A DNA stretch of 64,000 bases from Armatimonadota bacterium (GCA_017303935.1 JAFLBD010000003.1:248001-312000); one strand, 5' to 3'; numbered from the stretch's first letter, positions 50,398 to 59,769 are shown. The notes: a model not told the origin generated them from the sequence alone. Program-made: numbers and translations.

Positions 50398-52596
50398 ATG
50401 CCGAAGCTCACCGAACAAGAGCAACAAGAGGTCATTCGATTCATCGAGCAGGGGAAGCCCCTGCCAGAAAAGTATCGGTTCTTGCTCTTCGATGACAAGC
50501 GTGAGGTTGAGCTGGTTTGGAATGGCAAAACGAATGAGGTGTGCTCGGTTGTCTTGCCATTCCAGGTGATTGAGCAAGTAGACGAGCCTCGTAGTGATGC
50601 GGTGATGGCGGCGCAACCGGGGCTGTTTGATGCAACCAGCGGGAGACAGATCAAGGACTGGACGAATAAGCTGATCTGGGGGGACAACAAGCTGATCTTG
50701 TCATCGCTCAAGAATGGCCCCATGCGCGATGAAATCGAAGCGCAGGGCGGGATCAAGCTGATTTACATTGACCCGCCGTTTGACGTCGGGGCTGACTTCA
50801 GTATGGACATTGATGTGGGGGACGGTGGGGATGTACTCACAAAACGACCAAATGTACTTGAAGAGATAGCCTATCGAGACACGTGGGGGCGAGGTGCTGA
50901 CTCGTTTCTTGCAATGATTTTTGAACGGCTACTCATCATGAAAGACCTTTTGGCAACGAACGGAAGTGTTTACGTCCACTGTGACTGGAAATTATCTGGA
51001 CCTCTTCGGGTCGTGTTGGATGAAGTTTTTGGAAAGGAAATGTTCCGAAACGAGATTGTGTGGCACTACCCGGGGAGGGAAATGCACATTGACTCTAAAT
51101 TCAATTGTAAGCACGACACAATTTTTTTCTATGCCTCGTCTGACGGAACGAAGATTTCCATGTCAGAAGTTGCCCCGTCGTACGATCGAAAGGATCGCAT
51201 TAAGGGCCTACGAAGGAAGGTGCATACCGATGAAGAAGGACGTGAATGGGTTTGGGAAACTAGGGGACAGGCAAATGGCCAAGAACCATACAAACGCTTT
51301 ATCGATGAGATCATCGAGAAAGGTAAACCTTTAAGTGACGTCTGGTCCGACCTGCAATTTCTGCGCGGAAATCACCCCGAGCGGGCAGACTATCCTACTC
51401 AGAAGCCTGAAGCCCTTGTCGAGAGGATTATTAAGGCGTCGTCGAAGAAGGGAGAGATCGTTGCGGACTTCTTTGTTGGTTCTGGAACGACAGCCGCCAT
51501 CGCTGAGAAATTGGGACGCAAGTGGATATGTTCCGATCTCGGCAAGTTCTCGGTCCATACCACGCGAAAGCGCTTGATCCAAGTACAGCGCGAACTGAAA
51601 AAATCCGATAGCCATTACCGCGCCTTTGAAATCTTGAACCTCGGCAAATACGAGCGGCAACACTACATCGGCGTAAATCTCAACCTTCGCGAAGAGGAGC
51701 AACGCCAACAACAAGAAGCACGCGAACAGGAGTTCCTAAAGCTCATACTGCGGGCGTACCAGGCCGAGCCTGTCACCGGCTATCGGACATTCCATGCCAA
51801 GAAAGCGGGACGCCTCGTCGCAGTCGGCCCGGTGAACCTCCCAGTCACACGGCTCTTCGTGGAAGAACTTATCAACGAATGCCGCCAGAAGCAGATCACC
51901 CGCGCCGATGTACTCGGTTTCGAGTTCGAAATGGGCCTCTTCCCCAACGTCTTGGAGGAAGCGCGATCCAAAGGCATTGACCTTCTACCCAAGTACATTC
52001 CACGAGAAGTATTCGACAAACGCGCGGTCGAAAAGCACCAAGTCGTGTTCCACGATGTGGCCTATGTGGAAGTCAAGCCGATCATCAAGGACAACACAGT
52101 AGCGGTCGAGCTCACGGACTTCAGCGTCTTCTATAGCCAAGACAGCATCGCGGCAGTCGAAGCAACGTTGAAGGACAAGCAAAGCAAGATCGTGGTCGAG
52201 AAGGGCCAAATCGTGAAAGTCAGCAAAGATAAGGACGGCATCGTGACCCGTGAACAACTCACCACGAAGTGGAGTGATTGGGTGGACTATTGGGCAGTGG
52301 ACTTTAATTACGAAAGTAAGAAAGAGATCATCCGTCAGCGTAAGGAGCTCAGTACCCAACCTTCACTTGATCCTGGCTCAGATAGCCAGCCTTCCTTGGC
52401 AGAGGAATATGAGGAAATCTGGCTTGGTGACTACATCTTCGAAAACGAATGGCAAAGCTTCCGAACCAAAAAGCACCGAAACCTAGAATTCACATCGGTC
52501 GCGAAGGAATGCGCACCTGGGCGCAGAAAAGTCGCGGTTAAGGTGGTGGATATCTTTGGAAATGATACGATGAAGATCATCGAGGTGAATGTTTAG
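50398..52596 (+). CDS. mod: Type III-like adenine DNA methyltransferase (Mod)
   Basis: The 732-residue product has the beta-class order of methyltransferase motifs: motif IV DPPF at 125-128 (LIYIDPPFDVG), then a long central region and motif I near 354-362 (VADFFVGSGTTAAIAEKL). This order and the size fit the type III Mod subunit, which methylates N6-adenine and recognises the target. The C-terminal part carries extra domains (LTTKWSDWVDYWAVDF, ending FGNDTMKIIEVNV). The gene ends exactly one base before the start of the Res gene, so the two are transcribed as a unit. Confidence 0.9.
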   Translation: MPKLTEQEQQEVIRFIEQGKPLPEKYRFLLFDDKREVELVWNGKTNEVCSVVLPFQVIEQVDEPRSDAVMAAQPGLFDATSGRQIKDWTNKLIWGDNKLILSSLKNGPMRDEIEAQGGIKLIYIDPPFDVGADFSMDIDVGDGGDVLTKRPNVLEEIAYRDTWGRGADSFLAMIFERLLIMKDLLATNGSVYVHCDWKLSGPLRVVLDEVFGKEMFRNEIVWHYPGREMHIDSKFNCKHDTIFFYASSDGTKISMSEVAPSYDRKDRIKGLRRKVHTDEEGREWVWETRGQANGQEPYKRFIDEIIEKGKPLSDVWSDLQFLRGNHPERADYPTQKPEALVERIIKASSKKGEIVADFFVGSGTTAAIAEKLGRKWICSDLGKFSVHTTRKRLIQVQRELKKSDSHYRAFEILNLGKYERQHYIGVNLNLREEEQRQQQEAREQEFLKLILRAYQAEPVTGYRTFHAKKAGRLVAVGPVNLPVTRLFVEELINECRQKQITRADVLGFEFEMGLFPNVLEEARSKGIDLLPKYIPREVFDKRAVEKHQVVFHDVAYVEVKPIIKDNTVAVELTDFSVFYSQDSIAAVEATLKDKQSKIVVEKGQIVKVSKDKDGIVTREQLTTKWSDWVDYWAVDFNYESKKEIIRQRKELSTQPSLDPGSDSQPSLAEEYEEIWLGDYIFENEWQSFRTKKHRNLEFTSVAKECAPGRRKVAVKVVDIFGNDTMKIIEVNV

Positions 52597-55278
52597 ATGG
52601 GTCTTCATCCTGAGTTCCCGCATTCTCCGTATGTCATCGTGCCTCCCGAACACCGCTGGTTCCCGGCGGACGAAGAATTGCGCCAGAACAGCATGGACAA
52701 ACTCATGCCGCCTTTGGTACCCGAGATCCGAAAGGCAGTACACAAATGGAGAGAGAGCGGTTACGTCGGGGCAAGCCCGACGAGCAAAGCATTGCTGACT
52801 TGGTGGTTTCTCGAGCCGCACCTAATGCCACAGGCGCACGGGCCGGACGCTGAGTTCCAGTACTTTTTCTCCCAACGCGAAGCAATCGAGTCCGTGATCT
52901 ACCTGACCGAGGTCGTAGGTGTCAAAGACAAATTCGATATGATGCGGTTCGACTCATCCGGGGCCGTCTCGGCCGGACTCTTCAAAGAATCGTGGCGGCG
53001 TTACGTGATCAAGATGGCAACGGGTAGCGGCAAAACCAAAGTGCTTAGTTTGGCTTTGGCTTGGAGCTTCTTCCACAGACTATACGAGCCGGATAGCGAG
53101 ATGGCCCGAAACTTTCTCATTATTGCTCCCAATATCATCGTGCTAGACCGACTCTACAAGGATTTTAAAGGGCTCGACATCTTTCTTCGCACTGATCCCG
53201 TTTTACCGGACAACGGATACGAGGGCAGGGATTGGCGCAGCGACTTCCAATTGAAGCTCCACGTCCAAGACGAAGTCAGAGTGACTCATCCGACTGGCAA
53301 TATATTCTTGACCAACATACACCGCGTATACGCAGGTGACGAAACTTTGCCAACGGCGGATGATGAGGACACCACCGCGTACTTTCTAGGGGACAAACCG
53401 GTTGCCAATACTACAGATACGAAAGTTGATTTAGGGATGATCGTAAGGGACATCGATGAGCTAGCCGTATTCAATGACGAAGCTCACCACGTCCACGACG
53501 AACGGATGGCTTGGTTTAAGAGCATCGAAGACATCCACAACCGAATGTTACAGAAGGGGGGCAAGCTTGCTTTGCAACTCGATGTGACGGCAACACCGAA
53601 ACATAACAATGGGGGAATTTTTGTCCAGACGATCAGCGATTACCCATTGGTAGAAGCGATATACCAGGACGTGGTAAAGCACCCCGTTTTGCCGGATGCG
53701 GCTAGCCGCGCAAAGCTCCACGAAAAGCAGAGTGCGAAGTTCACCGAGAAGTATTCGGACTACCTGAACTTGGGAGTTCTTGAGTGGCGCAAAGCCTACG
53801 AGGAGCACCAAAAGGTGGGCAAGAAAGCGGTTCTCTTTGTCATGACCGATGACACTCGGAACTGCGATGACGTGGCAGAACACCTTGAGTCAATGTATCC
53901 CGACTTGAAAGATGCCGTACTTGTAATCCACACGAAGAACAATGGTGAGATTTCTGAATCAACTTCCGGAAAAGCAAAGGAGGAGTTGGAGCGGCTCCGG
54001 AAGCTCGCCAATGAGATTGATCAGCCGACTAGCCCATACAACGCCATCGTCTCTGTGCTGATGCTGAAAGAAGGATGGGACGTCCGGAATGTGACTACGA
54101 TTGTTGGCCTACGAGCATATAACTCAACGGCGCGGATCCTGCCAGAGCAAACCTTGGGCCGCGGTCTTCGGAAGATGTACTCTGGCGACGTTGAGGAGCA
54201 ACTGAGCGTCGTCGGCACCGACGCCTTTATGGACTTCGTGGACGGAATCCAAGCTGAGGGCGTGGTCCTAGACCACAAACCGATGGGTCATGGAACAGCC
54301 CCGAAGGCACCCATTGTAGTGGAGGTTGATCACGAAAGCCCGACGAAGGACATTGCCAAACTGGACATCGATATACCGGTGTTATCACCCCGTAACTACC
54401 GGGAATACAAGAACTTGGCCCATCTCGATACCGCAAAGATCGCCCACCAAAAAGTTGCCTACCTTCAATTTAGCGAGGAGGAGCAAAGGGTCATTGTGTT
54501 CAAAGATATTGTCACCAACGAGATTACTCACTTGACCGAGCTGGACGGCGCAACAGTGACCGACCCTGGCGCAGTGATCGGCTACTTTACCCAGTCGATC
54601 ATGAAATCCCTTCGTCTCATATCAGGCTATGACGTTCTTTATGGCAAGGTTAAGCAATTTGTGCGAGACGAGCTCTTTGATGTGACGGTGAAGTTGGAAT
54701 CAGGCAATACCATACGGAACCTTTCAGAGCTGGCGGCCTCGAAGACGCTGATCGAGGGGTTCTGCAAGGCGATTAATGCGCTTACGATTTCGGATAAAGG
54801 GGACGCGGAAATCCGCGCCACGATTAAACTCGGCAGTATGCGCCCATTTGTAGCTAAAGACCAGCGCTATTACGTCCCAAAGAAGAGCGTTGTGAATCGA
54901 ATTATTGGAGATTCTCACTTTGAGCTCGAATTCGCACGTTTTCTAGATGACTGTGCGGATGTCGAGGCGTTCGGAAAGAACTTCCTTGCGGTTAATTTCA
55001 AACTTGACTACGTAAACGCAAGCGGTAATCTAACAAATTATTATCCTGACTTCTTCGTTCGGACTACTGAGGGCGAAATTGTAATCGTTGAGACCAAGGG
55101 TGTAGAGGACTTGGATGTCCCGGCGAAGATGACTCGCCTAAAATTATGGTGCGAGGATGTCCGTAAGGCCGACCCCAGCCTTCTGATTTCATTTATCTTT
55201 GTTGAAAGTAAAGAATTTGACAAATTGGCTTTAAAGTCATTTAAACAGCTTAAAAGTGCCTTTAAAAACTACCAATAG
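52597..55278 (+). CDS. res: Type III-like restriction helicase-nuclease (Res)
   Basis: The 893-residue product has an SF2 helicase core: Walker A (KMATGSGKTKVLSLALAW, about 140-147), DEAH-type motif at 294-297 (FNDEAHHVHDE) and LDVTATPK near residue 330. A central helical region follows. Near the C-terminus a PD-(D/E)xK nuclease is visible, with Asp818 (YYPDFFVR), Glu832 and Lys834 (IVIVETKG). This is the Res layout: ATP-driven translocation or sliding, then cleavage. Its ATG follows the Mod stop immediately. Confidence 0.9.
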   Translation: MGLHPEFPHSPYVIVPPEHRWFPADEELRQNSMDKLMPPLVPEIRKAVHKWRESGYVGASPTSKALLTWWFLEPHLMPQAHGPDAEFQYFFSQREAIESVIYLTEVVGVKDKFDMMRFDSSGAVSAGLFKESWRRYVIKMATGSGKTKVLSLALAWSFFHRLYEPDSEMARNFLIIAPNIIVLDRLYKDFKGLDIFLRTDPVLPDNGYEGRDWRSDFQLKLHVQDEVRVTHPTGNIFLTNIHRVYAGDETLPTADDEDTTAYFLGDKPVANTTDTKVDLGMIVRDIDELAVFNDEAHHVHDERMAWFKSIEDIHNRMLQKGGKLALQLDVTATPKHNNGGIFVQTISDYPLVEAIYQDVVKHPVLPDAASRAKLHEKQSAKFTEKYSDYLNLGVLEWRKAYEEHQKVGKKAVLFVMTDDTRNCDDVAEHLESMYPDLKDAVLVIHTKNNGEISESTSGKAKEELERLRKLANEIDQPTSPYNAIVSVLMLKEGWDVRNVTTIVGLRAYNSTARILPEQTLGRGLRKMYSGDVEEQLSVVGTDAFMDFVDGIQAEGVVLDHKPMGHGTAPKAPIVVEVDHESPTKDIAKLDIDIPVLSPRNYREYKNLAHLDTAKIAHQKVAYLQFSEEEQRVIVFKDIVTNEITHLTELDGATVTDPGAVIGYFTQSIMKSLRLISGYDVLYGKVKQFVRDELFDVTVKLESGNTIRNLSELAASKTLIEGFCKAINALTISDKGDAEIRATIKLGSMRPFVAKDQRYYVPKKSVVNRIIGDSHFELEFARFLDDCADVEAFGKNFLAVNFKLDYVNASGNLTNYYPDFFVRTTEGEIVIVETKGVEDLDVPAKMTRLKLWCEDVRKADPSLLISFIFVESKEFDKLALKSFKQLKSAFKNYQ

Positions 55279-55458
55279 AACCCGCCCCTCGAAACCCATT
55301 TAGTCGCATTACCCGAGCTTGCACGATCGCCCCATAGAACAGATGGTGGCCATGTCTGAGTTATAGAAGTAATCGCCCTAAAGTTCCAAAAGAAGCCTTC
55401 CGACAATCCCGGTGAAGGGTCTAGCCCTGTCGCTCGACAACAAATAGGAACAACAAAA

Positions 55459-56175
55459 ATGGCAAAAGTTAAACTTTCTGCATTTAGCACAGCGCTCAGT
55501 GGCAAGCTGGGCAACCTCACATTCAGCAACACTAAAGAAGGCACGATCATGCGAGAGCGGATTTCGCCAAAGAACCCAAGAACCCCCGCACAACAAGCCG
55601 TGCGAGCCGCATTCACCAAGGCCACCAAGCAGTGGGCAAACCTGACCACCGCCAACGTCACCAATTGGGAGAACTTTGCGGCCGGGTATGAAACCACCGA
55701 AGAAACCACCGAAAAGCGCTATAAATCTTCGGGATTTAACGCCTTTGTGAAGCTGGCGGCCAAGTTTTATGCCGTGAACCCCAGTGGTACCGCTCCGGCA
55801 AACCCACCGACATCTTCGTTTGCTGGCGACACCATCAGCGTGGCGGCTTCGGCTTCGACCGGATCGGTGAAATTCACCGCGACAGGCGCCAATGCGAGCG
55901 GTGTGACCACTGCCCTGCTTCTCGCTCGAACCGGTGGCAAGAACCGAAAGGCGAACGCCGAGCAATACCGCGAGAAGGCCTATTTCACCTTTGCTAGCGG
56001 ATCTTTGTCCACGACGGTGAGCGTTCCTGCGGGCTACTATGCGGCTGGATATTCGTTCATCAACACCGCGACCGGCCAAGAATCTGAGCCAGTCCTTTTG
56101 GGCAATATTGGCGGTGTGACCTACGCTGTCGAAGGCGGCGGAAAGGCTCCTTCGACCAAGAAGAAAGCGGCGTAA
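55459..56175 (+). CDS. SGxxGN-family paralogue E (DUF6266-like N-terminus)
   Basis: The 238-residue product begins MAKVKLSAFSTALSGKLGNL. It has SGKLGN, PKNPRTPAQQAVRAAF and QWANLTTANVTNWENFA, then PPTSSFAGDTI, and a Lys/Ala-rich tail (STKKKAA) shared with the copy at 30506. A terminator (56192-56232) follows immediately. That terminator sequence is repeated at 59487-59533 near tRNA-Lys. No signal peptide or catalytic motif. Confidence 0.8.
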   Translation: MAKVKLSAFSTALSGKLGNLTFSNTKEGTIMRERISPKNPRTPAQQAVRAAFTKATKQWANLTTANVTNWENFAAGYETTEETTEKRYKSSGFNAFVKLAAKFYAVNPSGTAPANPPTSSFAGDTISVAASASTGSVKFTATGANASGVTTALLLARTGGKNRKANAEQYREKAYFTFASGSLSTTVSVPAGYYAAGYSFINTATGQESEPVLLGNIGGVTYAVEGGGKAPSTKKKAA

Positions 56176-56191
56176 GCCTGCTCACTTCCAT

Positions 56192-56232
56192 GCCTCGCGG
56201 GGGATCACTTCCCTGCGGGGCTTTTTTGTATG
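56192..56232 (+). terminator. Rho-independent terminator after paralogue E
   Basis: GCCTCGCGGGG pairs with CCCTGCGGGGC (allowing G-T pairs) around GATCACTT and is followed by TTTTTTG. The downstream part of this sequence is duplicated at 59487-59533. Confidence 0.85.
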
Positions 56233-56247
56233 TGGGGGTAGGATGGT
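56201..56247. repeat. 47-bp direct repeat, left boundary of a possible island
   Basis: GGGATCACTTCCCTGCGGGG then a T-rich part, then TGTGGGGGTAGGATGGT. Compared with 59487-59533, 43 of 47 bases match by eye. The other copy ends inside the 3' end of tRNA-Lys. Confidence 0.85.
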
Positions 56248-56287
56248 TGTGGAGGCTGTTGAGGGGCTGGAAACTCGTGAGACGACG

Positions 56288-56635
56288 ATGCGAAAAAAGA
56301 CCCTGATATTCTTGCTTCCACTTTCTGCATTTATCGCAGTCTGCTTGTATGGGTATTTTTGTCTATGTATTCTTGTAAGCCCAATATTTATCATCTCTGA
56401 AGACCCCGATTCGATAATCTTCGTGAACAACAAGGAAGTAGTGAAAGGAACAGGGAGTTATCATCTTGAGACCTGGGAGCCACGATACACCGTGACGATT
56501 ATTCAACCGAAATTCCGCCATACCATCGTCCTGGATGGATGGATACGGGGCGGGGACTCAGAAGGCATTTTTGTCGAAAAGAAGAAAGTGAGAGTATACG
56601 CATACTATCGGTCATTCATCTCGACAAAGCGTTAA
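56288..56635 (+). CDS. Small membrane or exported protein of unknown function
   Basis: About 115 residues from ATG 56288 (MRKKTLIFLLPLSAFIAVCL), with an N-terminal transmembrane or signal helix. The remainder is beta-rich (PDSIIFVNNKEVVKGTGSY, YTVTIIQPKFRHTIVL), resembling a small PEGA-like or carrier domain. The gene is A+T-rich compared with the paralogue E gene upstream. It lies at the left edge of the block bounded by the 47-bp repeats. The in-frame start at 56243 overlaps the repeat and is not used. Confidence 0.55.
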   Translation: MRKKTLIFLLPLSAFIAVCLYGYFCLCILVSPIFIISEDPDSIIFVNNKEVVKGTGSYHLETWEPRYTVTIIQPKFRHTIVLDGWIRGGDSEGIFVEKKKVRVYAYYRSFISTKR

Positions 56636-56637
56636 CT

Positions 56638-57060
56638 ATGAAATACCAAAGAGAGGCACTGTTGCTAGTTTTGGCTATCGTTTTAGCAAGTGTCAATGTC
56701 GTTCTTGTGCGCCATTGGATAATAAACGAAGCTAAGTCGTACGTGTTGCCTCTTTGGCAATATGTACTCACTGCGCTGGGTTGCTTTATTGTTATCGGCT
56801 ATATTGGGTACCTCATCGTGCTCTGGTTCAAGCCCTTCACCTTCTGGCATTGGTTTTTCGGATTGACGTTAACAAACGCAACTGCCTTTTCAGTAAGCAA
56901 GGTTTTTCTTGATCACTTTGCATTGGGTGTTCCACTCCTTGAAGATCAATCCCTGTATGTACTTTTTGCAGGACCGATACTTTTTACACCAATTGTCGCT
57001 CCTTTCACTGCGCTGACGAGCTTTTTGCTGATGAAGTGCAATTGGCGCAATACTATTTAA
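56638..57060 (+). CDS. Multi-TM protein of unknown function, C-terminus duplicated downstream
   Basis: About 140 residues from ATG 56638. Four transmembrane helices: EALLLVLAIVLASVNVVLV, WQYVLTALGCFIVIGYIGYL, KPFTFWHWFFGLTLTNATAF and LFAGPILFTPIVAPFTALTS. The last residues (LTSFLLMKC) are encoded again at 58336 as a remnant. It follows the previous gene by two bases on the same strand, so the two are co-transcribed. Family not recognised. Confidence 0.6.
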   Translation: MKYQREALLLVLAIVLASVNVVLVRHWIINEAKSYVLPLWQYVLTALGCFIVIGYIGYLIVLWFKPFTFWHWFFGLTLTNATAFSVSKVFLDHFALGVPLLEDQSLYVLFAGPILFTPIVAPFTALTSFLLMKCNWRNTI

Positions 57061-57072
57061 AGGCGAACAAAC

Positions 57073-57666
57073 ATGAAAGTTGAAGAGGTGACATTGACTG
57101 GTACCGGCACAACTCATGAGATCATTGATATCGTTTCAACCGCCAAAGCGTCAATGATGACCCTTCGGGATGTTAGGTTGAGGGCCGGACCCGAACCTGA
57201 ATTCAAATTGAAGCTAGATGGCATTGGAATTGCCGGTCTGTCAGCATCGCAGGGGACTATACAATCACTGCTGTCAGCAGCAAGTCCCGACGGAATCAGT
57301 GTTCAATATCACGTGTCGGTGATGAGGCACATCTTAGCAGCAGACTTTCAATGCACGTCTCTCCTCGTCGAAAATTGTGACTTCACCCAGTTTAGATTTC
57401 CAAGAGACACTGCTTTCAGGTGCGACCAGTGCAACTTGATCGACTGCACTATCTCGGCAGAACTGCTTTGGAGACTTGCGCAAGGTACTAGGGCAGAAAC
57501 TGTACGGATGCTCAGCGGGGTGATCAAGGAACCAAATGCCTTGGTTATGGCTTCTCCTCACCTGCCCTCCAGCATGGCCCATATTGACCTCAATGCAACT
57601 GAAGGGGCGCAACCAATCGTCGAATGGTTGAGAAGCTTCCCAAATGATCTAGAAATATGGTGGTAA
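57073..57666 (+). CDS. Unidentified soluble protein
   Basis: The 197-residue product (MKVEEVTLTGTGTTHEII) is strand-rich and cysteine-containing (ADFQCTSLLVENCDFTQF, FRCDQCNLIDCTISAELL). The short regular strands with N/D-C-x-F resemble pentapeptide- or beta-helix-like repeats, but I cannot assign a family. It follows the membrane protein by 12 bases on the same strand. An enzymatic role is not suggested by any motif. Confidence 0.55.
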   Translation: MKVEEVTLTGTGTTHEIIDIVSTAKASMMTLRDVRLRAGPEPEFKLKLDGIGIAGLSASQGTIQSLLSAASPDGISVQYHVSVMRHILAADFQCTSLLVENCDFTQFRFPRDTAFRCDQCNLIDCTISAELLWRLAQGTRAETVRMLSGVIKEPNALVMASPHLPSSMAHIDLNATEGAQPIVEWLRSFPNDLEIWW

Positions 57667-57790
57667 ATTTGATTTCAACTGCAATCGCACTTGACATTCG
57701 GGATCGCCGCCATTCGATCGGCGAGACCGGTCAGCGCGATTGTGAGTGGCGCATAGTAGTTGGCGTTATTGAAGTTCCTCCGAGGTAGAC

Positions 57791-58327
57791 ATGACAAGGC
57801 TCGAAATTGAATCTGCATTTGGCGTGAATATTCCAGTCGTGCCACCCGAAGAAGGGCGGGTTTATGAACCACATTTTAGAGAGGATTGGGACTATGTAGT
57901 TGACTTTCTAATCGAGCATCCGAATATATATGAGGGCATCGACGACTTCGATCTACTGCTACCTGCTTTTCTTTGGGTAGAAAGCTGGTATGCGGCTCGC
58001 TTCACGGCGAGTATTTGCGTGCAGATACTCTTGGCTATTGAAACAAACACTATCGAGTACTTTCACTACTTTTTTAATGACCTTCGCGAATCGCTTACAA
58101 TCGAACGTACCGACTTTGACACTCTAGCGTATTTAGGTCTCCCCCAGAATCAATTTGATGTTTTTTCATCATGTGTCGCCGACCTGGCGCGTGAGTGCCA
58201 TTCCCTTACAGATGCGCGCTGGGGCAACAAAAACTACCCACTAAAGAAGTTTCTATCTGATGTTGATCAAACACTATTACTGTTGAATGACATGAGAGCT
58301 GCAGCAATGAGACAACCGAATTCATGA
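57791..58327 (+). CDS. Unidentified helical acidic protein
   Basis: The 178-residue product is acidic and Phe/Tyr-rich (FREDWDYVVDFLIEHPNIYE, DFDLLLPAFLWVESWYAARF) and probably all-helical. No family is recognised. The upstream stretch 57667-57790 contains no plus-strand gene. A short minus-strand frame ending at 57675 (NFNNANYYAPLTIAL) is possible but unsupported. A polymorphic-toxin immunity role is conceivable from size and context only. Confidence 0.55.
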   Translation: MTRLEIESAFGVNIPVVPPEEGRVYEPHFREDWDYVVDFLIEHPNIYEGIDDFDLLLPAFLWVESWYAARFTASICVQILLAIETNTIEYFHYFFNDLRESLTIERTDFDTLAYLGLPQNQFDVFSSCVADLARECHSLTDARWGNKNYPLKKFLSDVDQTLLLLNDMRAAAMRQPNS

Positions 58328-58335
58328 TCGAAGGT

Positions 58336-58370
58336 CTGACGAGCTTTTTGTTGATGAAGTGCAAGTGACG
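58336..58370 (+). pseudogene. Remnant of the 3' end of a membrane protein gene
   Basis: CTGACGAGCTTTTTG, TTGATGAAGTGCAAG, TGA encodes LTSFLLMKCK and a stop. This matches the last residues of the 56638-57060 protein (LTSFLLMKCN), with a handful of differences at the DNA level. It indicates that a paralogue once ended here. Confidence 0.65.
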
Positions 58371-58397
58371 CAACAATTATTATGAAGCATAAAGGAA

Positions 58398-58868
58398 ATG
58401 GAATTTGATAATCGCATTTACGAATTCATACTAGATTGGCCCGTGCCAACCGTCACAAGCCCATGGATCGAGGCGGATGATTTACGTGAAAACTTGAAAT
58501 CTGTTAAAACCTTGCGGGACGCGCTTACTTCAGCAAGCCAATTGTGGCATCTTGTAACGGATACCGGTACCTTTATTTCTGAGCCGCCAGTCTTTGAGTT
58601 CCTCGTATTGCTAGGTCTTATGGGTTTGCTCAAATTTGAGGACTACGCAGAGGAGAACACGGGATGTGCCCTATGCGCCCTGCTTAGAAACGGCGCACTG
58701 GATTTTTCAACGACGTTCTTGTTTTGCGCAAGTTTTTTGCTGTCTCACTTGGAGTCTGATGAAAACCGGCACCTGTTGTGTGACTACGAAGCAGAGGTTT
58801 CCTACTCACGATCGGTGCTTTCATTGGTTTTGTACCAAAGGCTCGCTGGATCGTCGAAGCAAATTTGA
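58398..58868 (+). CDS. Unidentified helical protein
   Basis: The 156-residue product (MEFDNRIYEFILDWPVPTV) is helical with a hydrophobic middle (VFEFLVLLGLMGLLKF, CASFLLSHLESDE) and several cysteines. It may be a small membrane-associated protein. No family is recognised. It follows the remnant at 58336 and is one of the orphan genes in the block next to tRNA-Lys. Confidence 0.5.
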   Translation: MEFDNRIYEFILDWPVPTVTSPWIEADDLRENLKSVKTLRDALTSASQLWHLVTDTGTFISEPPVFEFLVLLGLMGLLKFEDYAEENTGCALCALLRNGALDFSTTFLFCASFLLSHLESDENRHLLCDYEAEVSYSRSVLSLVLYQRLAGSSKQI

Positions 58869-58904
58869 GCAGATTTGATGGTGAAGTTCTAGAGTTGCAC
58901 CCGA

Positions 58905-58945
58905 ATCCAATCAACCGGCCGAGCGACTCGCTCGGGTACCGAGTC
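58905..58945 (+). pseudogene. Short remnant similar to an Rhs repeat
   Basis: GCCGAGCGACTCGCTCGGGT followed by ACCGAGTCCTTCACG resembles the Rhs remnant at 61210-61240 (ACCGAACGACTAGCTCGGGT, ACAGAGTCCTGCACG). The frame RSGTESFT parallels SSGTESCT there. It is short, so the call is tentative. Confidence 0.4.
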
Positions 58946-58985
58946 CTTCACGAAACGAAGCCGCAAGTGATATAAGATAGCAAGG

Positions 58986-59441
58986 ATGACCAAGAAGGAA
59001 ACATTTCAACGCATATTGAGCCTGTGGGATTCGTACGAGGAAGAAGACGGGCGCTATATCCTGAGTGAACTCCTGAAAGCGGAATCTCATCAGGACTTTG
59101 GATTTATAGCGGCAATTGCAATTCCGAAGTGGGTAGTTCTTCTGCACACGATGATAAAAGAAGCGACTCAACCACTACTTCCGCGACAAGTGGCTTGGCT
59201 CTGCATTGCACTACGCGGACTGAGGCTCCCAATATTCGAGGCTTCCGTTTTGCAGTTGCTGAGATCGCAAACTCCTCTCTCTATCGCCGCAGCGGCATAT
59301 TGCTTAGAAAAGAACATAGCCTTTGATGAAGCGTTTCCGATTGTCGTTCAGTTCGACCCGTCTGCCCAGCCCACTCCTGCTTTGACTCATCCGAAAGCCA
59401 TTGATTTACGACGCGACTTGTTGGAGCGATATGGACCTTGA
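58986..59441 (+). CDS. Unidentified helical protein
   Basis: The 151-residue product (MTKKETFQRILSLWDSYEEE) is helical and HEAT-like (FGFIAAIAIPKWVVLLHTMI, IFEASVLQLLRSQTPLSIAA). It ends with an LRRDLLERYGP helix close to the tRNA-Lys gene. Small helical proteins behind Rhs remnants are often immunity proteins, but this is inference. The family is not recognised. Confidence 0.55.
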   Translation: MTKKETFQRILSLWDSYEEEDGRYILSELLKAESHQDFGFIAAIAIPKWVVLLHTMIKEATQPLLPRQVAWLCIALRGLRLPIFEASVLQLLRSQTPLSIAAAAYCLEKNIAFDEAFPIVVQFDPSAQPTPALTHPKAIDLRRDLLERYGP

Positions 59442-59486
59442 TGCGGCTTGGTGGCGAGTGACTCGCTCTCGACCAGTTCTCGCAAA

Positions 59487-59529
59487 GGGATCACTTCCCT
59501 GCGGGGCTATTGTGCGTGTGGGGGTAGGA

Positions 59530-59533
<4 letters not shown>
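59487..59533. repeat. 47-bp direct repeat, right copy at tRNA-Lys 3' end
   Basis: It matches 56201-56247 at 43 of 47 bases. Its last four bases (59530-59533) are part of the tRNA-Lys CCA end and discriminator. An attachment-site-like arrangement is suspected, but no integrase gene is visible in the block. Confidence 0.8.
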
Positions 59534-59605
<72 letters not shown>

Positions 59606-59769
59606 ATCGAACGGGCAAAAGTATACCCAGCCCAAGGGACGATGGCAAGGGGCGGGGGCGGAACCCTCCCAAGATGCCGGAGATTTCGGCAACATTGACG
59701 TTCAAACTAGGGTAAATCGAGCCGCCGGCCACCGTCTTGATCTTGCAAAGGCATAAACTAGGAAGGTTC

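Noticed and set aside
57675-57872. Minus-strand frame ending NVKCDCS
   Set aside because: Part of it (NFNNANYYAPLTIAL) looks protein-like, but it overlaps the start of the 57791 gene and has no start signal. It may be a fragment.
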